A model generated the notes under the pieces. It did no database searches. It saw nothing but the letters and a program-made list of their open reading frames with translations, and had not been told where the DNA came from. A stretch of DNA of 64,000 nucleotides from assembly GCA_963805455.1 (NCBI GenBank), contig CAWDUJ010000003.1:186001-250000 (forward strand), given 5' to 3'. Within the stretch, counting starts at the first letter, position 1, and each line of letters begins with the position of its first letter. Shown here one piece after another: positions 57,258-64,000 of the stretch. The DNA comes from VRUE01 sp963805455. Lineage in GTDB: Bacteria; Actinomycetota; Thermoleophilia; Solirubrobacterales; 70-9. The position numbers and the translations under genes are program-made.

Positions 57258-60079
57258 CGATGAGTCACCGCCCGCCGATGTGCGTGCCTGGCCGTTCCAG
57301 ATCCGGTCGGGCCGTGCTTGTGACACGGCAGCCCGATGGACACTCTTCCCGCCCTCAGTGCCCCGTTCTGGCCGGTCATTCTCATGGTCGCGAACTCCGG
57401 GACATTGCATATGTCTTCAACGGCACCGTTTTCCAACAGTCCTTTCTTGCCTCCCGCGAGGTTGAGGGAGAATTTGGTCACCGGCGCGTCCGGGACGTTT
57501 TCGAAATGGGTCCGCAGCCGCCCGTGAGTCGAGGTGACTCGGCCATCCAGTTCGATGTCGATCTGTCCATGGAGAGAGGCGACGACGTCGGGCAGTTTGT
57601 GAGAGGAGGACCGCAGGTAGACGGGGCCTTCGAGGGGCTGGGCGAGCAGTGGCGTCACGGCACTCGCATGCCCGATCACCGTCGATGCCGGGCAGGAATC
57701 GGCGGCAAACTGGACCCGGGTGCAGGGGCTCTTGATGTGGGCGTTGTCGAGGAACTCGGTGTGCGGAAGCGTGACGACGGTACTGGCGATGTTGGCTTCC
57801 CCCGGGCGCGCCGTGACGGTCGCGTGCAGCGCGGGATTCCCCGACCTTCTCGTCGATCCGGAGAGCCGCAGGCCGAGCTTCGGGCGGAACGGAAGCGTTC
57901 CGCAGTTCGCGACCTGGAAGTGGTTGCTGAGAGAGGCCGTCGAGCCCTGGTCGCCGAGGATGTCGGCGCTCACGGAGAGCGGTTCGCAGTGGGTCGGGTT
58001 GAGGGCAAAGTCCGGACGATCGAGGTTGACTCGTATCGAGCGCAGCCTCAGGGGGATCCCCTCGATGATCGACGGCAGGCGATCGGCGACGGTCGTCACG
58101 TGGGCGTCGACAGGATCCACCTTGATCGCGGCCCGCACGACGACGTTCCCGAGGTCGTAGGGGCCGGCCACCGCCGGAGTGATCACCACCAGGCTGAGCG
58201 GGGCGCCCTTGTAGGGCCCGGCCAGATAGGTCTTGCCGGGGACGTAGAGGGGGTGGTTGCCGGCCCCCGCGCCGACGATCGAGGTGCCCACCTGGGAGGT
58301 GGTCGGGCAGCTGGGACTTTCCAGCTCGGTCAGGCCCGGAGCATGGACATCGGCCGCGTGGGCGATGTCGGCCTCAGGGCAGTAGGTAACCCCGGCGAGA
58401 GTGGCGAGGAAGCCAGGAGGAGTCGCCACGGTGAGACCGGCCAGGTCCTGCTGGCCGTCCGCGCGCGTCAGTTCAAGCGAGAAGGACGCATGCGACCCGG
58501 GGGCATGGTTCGACGAGGCAGCATGGAATCCCGGTTCGAAGGGCCTGATCGGCCCGGGGCACGGCGCACCGTGGGGGCCGGTGGTGAGCGTGAAGTACTG
58601 GGTCGATCGCTGGGAACCGAGGCTGGCATCCCAGGGCTCAAATGTGCTTTCCACCGGATAGGTCCCGCACTGGGTCGGAGTCGCCAGCAGGCCACGTTCG
58701 GAGCCGAAGAAGTGCATGTCGAAAGCGGTCAGCGGGCTCTGGGGGAGTTCGGTGAAGGTGACCCTGAGTTGCCCGGTCACAGGATCGGCGGTTACGGTGC
58801 CCGCCAGCTTGACGTGGGTGGCGAAGCCGTCGGCGACGAGGAAGACCCTGTACCGATTGCCGGGAAGCGGTTTGCCGAGATAGATGAAGCCTGGGATCGG
58901 GCCGGGCAGGGCGGAGCTGTCGATCGTCAGGCTTCCGACCTTCGCGAAGTCGGGGCAGTGAGCCGCCAGCGTGGTTCCGAAATTCGCCTCGGCGTCGGAA
59001 CAGGACGTCTTGCCGTCGGCGGCGTTGGAGTTGATCGAGAAGCCCTCGGGCAGGGTGACGGTTGCGCCACGCAGCTCGGTCGGCGAGGGGATGGTCGGGC
59101 TGAACTGCTGTGGAACCGAGAGATTGACCTCGATCCCAGATGCCGAGTCCGTCGCGCTCGTGGTCGGCTGCGCGTAGAGGCTCGGGTTGAAGCTGAGCTG
59201 GTCGCAGCCCGTCATCTCCGGCCACGCGGCGGTGGCCTGGCTCGTACCCCCGTCGTAGGAGAGGACGTCGAACGAGGATTTGAGCGAATCGGAACAGGTC
59301 GTCGGGTTCTGAAGGAACGGGTTGAGCGGGCTGTTCGAGTGAACGGGCGCGAGCCCGATGAAGTTCGTGTTGCACGGCTGGACGATCGTGTTCGGGTCGT
59401 CGCTGCTGAGGCTGCCGCTCGCGTCGCAGAGTTCACCGAGGTAGGACGGCAATTCACCCGGGACCTTGCTCCTGTCAAGCCGGAGCAGGTCGTGGCTGGT
59501 ATTCGCCGGCACGCCCCATAGCTGCTCCCTCAGCTCCTGGAGCGGGAAGATCCCGTGGAAGATCGAGGTCGTGTCGGCGTCGAGGCCATAGTCACCTCCG
59601 GTACGGGATGACAGCACGGTGAACTGGGGCGTGTCGAAGAGGAAGATCTTGAAGCCCAGGAGCCCTGCGACGTCGGGCGGAGGGAGGATGTTGTAGACCG
59701 CGGCGTCGAATGGGATCCCGTTCGTCGCGTTCACGGCTACGATTCCCACCTGGGAGTCGATCGGGCATTCGTCAGCCGAGAACTCGGCAACCGTGCATTG
59801 CGGGGTCGCGTGGGGATTCCCTATGAAGCCCGGCGGCAGGTGGACGATCGCGTCTTTCGCATCCTCACAGTTGCAGGGGCTTTGGCTGTGTTGGAGGACG
59901 CGATTTTCCACTGCGAAATGGATCTCCACGTCGGGATGGCCCCCGGCCTGTCCGGTCGACGGCAATCCCGAGTACGTGGTGATCGGAGCATTTGCCCCGG
60001 CGGAGGCCGGCAGGGCCATCGCCCCGGCCACGAAGAACACCGCGATCAGGCTCCGCTTGGTCCAACTACGCGGCTTCAT
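57254..60079 (-). CDS. Giant secreted Cys-patterned protein (type B, copy 1)
   Basis: 941 residues from ATG 60079, preceded by a GGAGGTGCGAG ribosome site; longer upstream frame lies inside type A. Signal peptide MKPRSWTKRSLIAVFF...ALPASAGA. Repeats of CTVAEFSADECPIDSQVG / CSDAEANF...CPDFAKVG / CPEADIAHAADV...CPTTSQVG / CTRVQFAADSCPASTVIG recur through the protein. C-terminal block FSLNLAGGKKGLLENG...C and MTGQNG is shared with copy 2. Located between the two type A genes, with ATGA overlaps on both sides. Confidence 0.82.
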   Translation of the reverse strand: MKPRSWTKRSLIAVFFVAGAMALPASAGANAPITTYSGLPSTGQAGGHPDVEIHFAVENRVLQHSQSPCNCEDAKDAIVHLPPGFIGNPHATPQCTVAEFSADECPIDSQVGIVAVNATNGIPFDAAVYNILPPPDVAGLLGFKIFLFDTPQFTVLSSRTGGDYGLDADTTSIFHGIFPLQELREQLWGVPANTSHDLLRLDRSKVPGELPSYLGELCDASGSLSSDDPNTIVQPCNTNFIGLAPVHSNSPLNPFLQNPTTCSDSLKSSFDVLSYDGGTSQATAAWPEMTGCDQLSFNPSLYAQPTTSATDSASGIEVNLSVPQQFSPTIPSPTELRGATVTLPEGFSINSNAADGKTSCSDAEANFGTTLAAHCPDFAKVGSLTIDSSALPGPIPGFIYLGKPLPGNRYRVFLVADGFATHVKLAGTVTADPVTGQLRVTFTELPQSPLTAFDMHFFGSERGLLATPTQCGTYPVESTFEPWDASLGSQRSTQYFTLTTGPHGAPCPGPIRPFEPGFHAASSNHAPGSHASFSLELTRADGQQDLAGLTVATPPGFLATLAGVTYCPEADIAHAADVHAPGLTELESPSCPTTSQVGTSIVGAGAGNHPLYVPGKTYLAGPYKGAPLSLVVITPAVAGPYDLGNVVVRAAIKVDPVDAHVTTVADRLPSIIEGIPLRLRSIRVNLDRPDFALNPTHCEPLSVSADILGDQGSTASLSNHFQVANCGTLPFRPKLGLRLSGSTRRSGNPALHATVTARPGEANIASTVVTLPHTEFLDNAHIKSPCTRVQFAADSCPASTVIGHASAVTPLLAQPLEGPVYLRSSSHKLPDVVASLHGQIDIELDGRVTSTHGRLRTHFENVPDAPVTKFSLNLAGGKKGLLENGAVEDICNVPEFATMRMTGQNGALRAGRVSIGLPCHKHGPTGSGTARHAHRRAVTHR

Positions 60080-63000
60080 CTCGCACCTCCGCCGACCCGA
60101 TGGACGCGATGGTGAGGCCGCCGGTGCGCCCTGCGGGCTCGCCGTCGCTGCCGTCTCGTCTTTCGCTTGGCCTGGGATCGCGCCCTCCCGAGATTGCCGC
60201 CGCTGAGCGACGCACCGGTTTCGTCCTGCATAGCCGCCGGCGGTGAGCTGTCCGCGCCATGGCACTCGTCGGCCGCTTCGCACGGCGGGGGCGGGGCTGG
60301 CGCGGAGAAGCCGCCGCCGCTCCGCGCGTCGTAGAACTTCAGGAAGAGGCCGTTGTGGTCCTGGCTGACCAGTGTGTCGTAGGTGGAGAAGTAGACGTCC
60401 TGGCCGTTGGCGCTGACCCCCACCAGGCCGGGTGGGTTGAGAAGGGTGGAGACGAACCCGCCTGCGACATGCGTCTCCCCCGTGCCCGTCGTGATCAGCT
60501 GCGGCCTACCACCCACGAACTCGTATATGTCCTGGCCCTTGTTCGTGTCCGCGTGCGCCAGTGCGTCGTCCGTCGCGAAGAACGCCCGGCCGTCGTAGGT
60601 CATGAACAGTCCGTCCTGGCTCGCCGTGATGTCGGATGTCGCGGGCGAGCCATTGGGGACACATGACGCACACACCACCCGGCGACTGGTGGAATCGTAT
60701 AGGTACATCTCGAGGTGGCCGGCGTTGTCGTACTGGGTGACCGGACTGTCCGTCGCGAAGGCCATGTGGCTGTCGTTCGGCGAGACCTGCATCCTTGCGA
60801 TCGGCGTTGCCGAGCAGGCCTGGTCGCTGGTCCCGGGAACCGGGCTTTCGAAGCAGTGTCGATCGCCGCTGAACGTGGCCACGTACTGAAGTTGGCCCCC
60901 GCGATAGTCGTAGAGGTTCTCCTGGTTCGGGACGCCGCGGGAGCCATCGAGCTGCTCAGGCGAGAAGAAGTAGATGTCGCCGTTTTCGGAGGCGATGGCC
61001 GTGTCTGAACGGCAGTTCCCGCCCGACCCGCCGTTCAGCTGACAGTACGAAATGTCGGAGAACGTGATCACATCGCAGTTCTTGCTCATCGACTCCTGCG
61101 GCGTGCTGAAGCTCCCGGAGCAAGCGTCGCTGTTCCCCGGTTCGTCTGGATTGCCAGGGTTGTTGCCCTTCGAGATGAGGGTGAGCGGGCTGCCTTCGGC
61201 TTCGCCTTCTTCGGACCACATGTAGAGATCGACGCTCGCATCGAGATCTTCGTCCGTGAGTTGGTCGGCGGTGGTGAAGTAGACCTTTGACGCGTCGGCC
61301 GTCATACCCACGTAGTCGACAGCGCGCCCCAGCGAGACGTCGTACGTGACCGCGCCGCCGACCCGCATGTAGAGGTGCAGCGGATAGGTCGGGCAGTGGA
61401 TTGCTCCGCCGGCGGTGCTGCCGCATGGTGGGACCGGGCAATTCGACAGCCCGCAGGGCCCGACGGAGGGGGACCCCATTAGGACGTGCGAACCGTCGCT
61501 CGAGAGGCCCGGAATCTGAAGGGGGTCCCCGGCGTGGTCACCGGGCTCGGCCGGGATCGCCCCGCCTCCCGGCGTCTTCGACACCATGACGACTTCTCGG
61601 GTCCTGGTGTTGTTGTCATACACCGAGCCGGGAGCCGCCACCTGGCCGCCGGGGGCGAAGACGTTCCACTCGGTGGAGAATGCGAAATGGCTCAGGTCGG
61701 AGGATGCGCTGACTTCGCCGGGGCAGAAGTTCCCGGTGGTTTCGGCGCCGACACCGATGGTTGGGCAATCGAGGGACTTGATGCCGGCCGGGTTCGCACC
61801 CCCGACCCGGTATGGATTCACTCCCGCCGGTACGGCGGCCAGGTTCGTCGGCCAGCGGTCGAGGAAGCTGCCGTCAGCACCCCAGACGAAGGGCGCATTG
61901 GAGGAGATCGGGTTTTCATTCCGACCGCTGCCGACTTCCTGGCTGCCGTCGCTCCAGTTGAGGAACCTGTTCATCCCGGGATCGGTGAGAACGTTGTTCT
62001 GGATTCTGTCCGGGCCCGAGTTGCCGTTGGAGATGCTCGCGTTGTTGCCCAGGAACTGCCCGCCGCCCTGGCCGAACAAGCCCTGCGGGGGGCCGCCGTC
62101 GACAGCGGCCTCACTCGCCGGCAGGCCGACGTACCTCGTCACCCAGCCGGTGGCGGTCCGGGTCGCCACGTAGAGATCGCCCGTGGTGTCGATCGGGCTT
62201 CCGCCTGAATTCGGGATCGTCGACCACAGGCCCGTGTATGAGAACCGCGACGGGCTCGTCGCAAGGCCCGTGTTGGGCCCACCGGCGTAGAGCTGGGTGC
62301 CGTTCGCATCACCGGGCGAGACCAGCTCGTAGGCACGGCAGTCGGGCAGATAGTTTGCCGCCGTCTGCTGGCGGACGTTTTCGTTCGGGCACGAGGGCGG
62401 AAAGAAGTTGAAGACGTGGTCTTCGGTGATCGTCGTGCCGCCTTCTTCCTTGCCTTCGACCTTGTTTTCGGCGACGAGGCGGAAGTGGTAGGCCCCCGGT
62501 GTCAGCCCTGTGAGCTGCGCCGTCACTTCCTGGTCGGTGTTGGACGCATTGATGCTGCCCGTGACCTCCTGCCCATAGCCGATGGTCAAGCCGTACTGGA
62601 AGCGATAGGTCGTTGCGAGACCGTTTGGATTGACCTGGGCCTCGAGTTCGGCTGACGTCGCGGTGAGGTGTTCGGCGACCAACCCATCGATGGCGGGGGG
62701 AGCCGTCGTGATGAAGACCCTGTCCGAGCCGTTGGTGGTCGCGCCCGCGGCATTGGTGGCAACCAGGCGGTAATGCTCATGGGTCCCGGGCGACAGCCCC
62801 GAGATGCTCGCCGTCACATCCGTCGGTGCCGTGAAGTTGGAGCCCGGCGGATTGGATGCCGGGTCTGGCGTGCAGGGAACCGAGTGGCCATATTTCTTGT
62901 CGAACCCGTATTCGAAGCGACAGGCGGTGATCGCGCCTCTGCCCGCCGGATCGACGCTACCCGTAAGCGTGAGGCTGGAGGTTTCCACGTCCGTCGGTTC

Positions 63001-64000
63001 CCCGGTGGTGACGATCGGCCGGACGTCACCGAAGACCGCGACCTCCCCCCCGCCGGCTTCTGAGTTGACCGCATACACAGTGTGGGTCGAGCCGTCCACC
63101 GCAATTCCCTTGACGTTGAGTTCGCACGCGAAGGGATTGCCGTAGCCGCCCGGAATGCAGGTTTCCTTGCCTTTCGAGAGGTGGCCTTCGCCGAAGGTGT
63201 CGGTTGGTTCGCAGGGGCCGCTGACCGGATTGCAGTCCGCGCTGTAGCGATCGATCCGCAGGCCATGCGGTTCCACTTCGTCTTCGCGGGTTTCCACAGA
63301 CTCGAAGACTTCTTCGCTCGACGGATCGAGCGCAAAGCCGTTGGCCGGCCAGTCGGTCGTCACCTGATAGGTCGACCCTTCGCCCTGGCTCCCGGGCCTC
63401 GGCACCATCGTCCAGACCTCCGGCTTTTCGCCGAAAGTGCCGAAGGGGCTGACGACGAAGAAGGGATGGCCTGCCGGGTTCACCTTCAGCCATGCTCCTT
63501 CCGTGAAGGTGTCGACCATCCACTGCCCGCTCTGTGTGTACTCACGAACGTTGTTCCCATATTGGCGACCCCCCACGAAGAGGGTGCCGTTGGCCGAGCA
63601 GTGACCGGTGAGCGGTTCTTCAGGCGTGACACAACCGCCGCCGACCGCGACGCCGAAGAGCGGGCCAAAGAGCGGCAGATTCTCGTCGTCGGCTCCGTTC
63701 TTCTGACCCGCCGCACCCCAGCCGCTGATGATCTGCCCGGAGGAGTTGAACTTCGTGACGACGTTGTCGCCGAGGTCGCCAACGTAGACACTCCCTTCAC
63801 CGAACGCGAAGTTGTCGACCGCGAGCCACATCGGGTTTTCGAATGCGCCGGGCGATTCGCCGCCGGTGGCGGGCTGGCATTCGTCCGCCGGATGGCCCGC
63901 CGCGGGGCAGACGTTCGATTCCGAGGTGCGGGCTTCTTCGATCGCGGTCTTGTTGACGTTCCGACCGAACATCAAGAGGAAGTGGCCGGTCGAGTCGAAC
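60076..64000 (-). CDS. Giant secreted NHL/FN3/TolB-like propeller protein (type A, copy 1), N-terminus outside window
   Basis: At least 1300 residues; the frame is open through the right edge (FDSTGHFLLMFGRNVNK), so signal peptide and first NHL repeats are missing. NHL repeats run to about 63020, then two FN3-like domains (LTLTGSVDPAGRG, ELEAQVNPNGLATTYRFQYG), then the CPNENVRQQT...DCRAYELVS linker and a TolB-like propeller (SSDGSHVLMGS, TADASKVYFTTADQL, SENGDIYFFSPEQLDG). The C-terminus has CEAADECHG and an Arg/Lys/His-rich tail. Compared with copy 2 it lacks the internal NHL insert. Stop overlaps the type B start (ATGA). Confidence 0.85.
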   Translation of the reverse strand, partial: FDSTGHFLLMFGRNVNKTAIEEARTSESNVCPAAGHPADECQPATGGESPGAFENPMWLAVDNFAFGEGSVYVGDLGDNVVTKFNSSGQIISGWGAAGQKNGADDENLPLFGPLFGVAVGGGCVTPEEPLTGHCSANGTLFVGGRQYGNNVREYTQSGQWMVDTFTEGAWLKVNPAGHPFFVVSPFGTFGEKPEVWTMVPRPGSQGEGSTYQVTTDWPANGFALDPSSEEVFESVETREDEVEPHGLRIDRYSADCNPVSGPCEPTDTFGEGHLSKGKETCIPGGYGNPFACELNVKGIAVDGSTHTVYAVNSEAGGGEVAVFGDVRPIVTTGEPTDVETSSLTLTGSVDPAGRGAITACRFEYGFDKKYGHSVPCTPDPASNPPGSNFTAPTDVTASISGLSPGTHEHYRLVATNAAGATTNGSDRVFITTAPPAIDGLVAEHLTATSAELEAQVNPNGLATTYRFQYGLTIGYGQEVTGSINASNTDQEVTAQLTGLTPGAYHFRLVAENKVEGKEEGGTTITEDHVFNFFPPSCPNENVRQQTAANYLPDCRAYELVSPGDANGTQLYAGGPNTGLATSPSRFSYTGLWSTIPNSGGSPIDTTGDLYVATRTATGWVTRYVGLPASEAAVDGGPPQGLFGQGGGQFLGNNASISNGNSGPDRIQNNVLTDPGMNRFLNWSDGSQEVGSGRNENPISSNAPFVWGADGSFLDRWPTNLAAVPAGVNPYRVGGANPAGIKSLDCPTIGVGAETTGNFCPGEVSASSDLSHFAFSTEWNVFAPGGQVAAPGSVYDNNTRTREVVMVSKTPGGGAIPAEPGDHAGDPLQIPGLSSDGSHVLMGSPSVGPCGLSNCPVPPCGSTAGGAIHCPTYPLHLYMRVGGAVTYDVSLGRAVDYVGMTADASKVYFTTADQLTDEDLDASVDLYMWSEEGEAEGSPLTLISKGNNPGNPDEPGNSDACSGSFSTPQESMSKNCDVITFSDISYCQLNGGSGGNCRSDTAIASENGDIYFFSPEQLDGSRGVPNQENLYDYRGGQLQYVATFSGDRHCFESPVPGTSDQACSATPIARMQVSPNDSHMAFATDSPVTQYDNAGHLEMYLYDSTSRRVVCASCVPNGSPATSDITASQDGLFMTYDGRAFFATDDALAHADTNKGQDIYEFVGGRPQLITTGTGETHVAGGFVSTLLNPPGLVGVSANGQDVYFSTYDTLVSQDHNGLFLKFYDARSGGGFSAPAPPPPCEAADECHGADSSPPAAMQDETGASLSGGNLGRARSQAKRKTRRQRRRARRAHRRPHHRVHRVGGGAR

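Overview
This is about 64 kb of high-GC DNA whose gene order and protein types point to an actinobacterium, most likely class Thermoleophilia (Solirubrobacterales-like). That taxonomic call is inference. It rests on the clpX-valS-folC-ndk-mreBCD-mrdA-rodA-rng-rplU-rpmA-obg block typical of actinobacteria, on DUF2277, DUF2630 and DUF2600 genes, and on very large secreted NHL/FN3 proteins with basic C-terminal tails.

Region 1 (1-19.9 kb, almost all on the minus strand) is a housekeeping block: ClpX, ValS, FolC, small membrane and zinc-ribbon proteins, Ndk, Maf, the rod-shape/elongasome genes mreB-mreC-mreD-mrdA-rodA, RNase E/G, L21, L27 and Obg, then a partial amidohydrolase. One plus-strand gene, a secreted thermolysin-type protease, sits between rpmA and obg and splits that conserved trio. 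Many genes overlap by 1-11 bases and are probably translationally coupled.

Region 2 (20-30.5 kb) is mixed: two overlapping GNAT genes, membrane proteins, tig-clpP plus an M23 peptidase, CtaG, a GH15 glucoamylase-like enzyme, a universal-stress-like membrane protein, a glutaredoxin-like protein, an MBL hydrolase, a catalase-related peroxidase and a DksA-like protein without its zinc cysteines.

Region 3 (30.5-44.7 kb) holds a minus-strand run that includes an acylphosphatase fused to a LigD-type 3'-phosphoesterase domain and an Ogt methyltransferase. It is followed by a COG4315-type lipoprotein, a YWTD-like propeller, zwf, a flippase-like membrane protein, a phosphatase, a frameshifted propeller, a frameshifted RimL-like acetyltransferase, and a two-gene terpenoid unit (DUF2600 terpene-synthase-like plus cis-prenyltransferase). 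A 309-base noncoding, highly structured stretch follows.

Region 4 (44.7-64 kb, all minus) encodes the cell surface: a secreted helical protein, an MMPL transporter, a secreted protein, and a tandem A-B-A-B operon of four giant exported proteins joined by ATGA overlaps. A is an NHL/FN3/TolB-like propeller protein and B is a Cys-patterned beta-rich protein. This duplicated cassette is the best candidate here for an undescribed system.

Reading-frame breaks recur (maf, folC, 34.9, 35.5, 40.7/41.5 and 42.2/42.6 kb). Several lie at short G or C runs, and the net length arithmetic fits single-base indels, so residual assembly errors are the simplest explanation. Two starts (clpX and the M23 peptidase) appear to be CTG and are harder to explain as errors. 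No rRNA operon, tRNA, CRISPR array, transposase, integrase or origin was recognised by eye.
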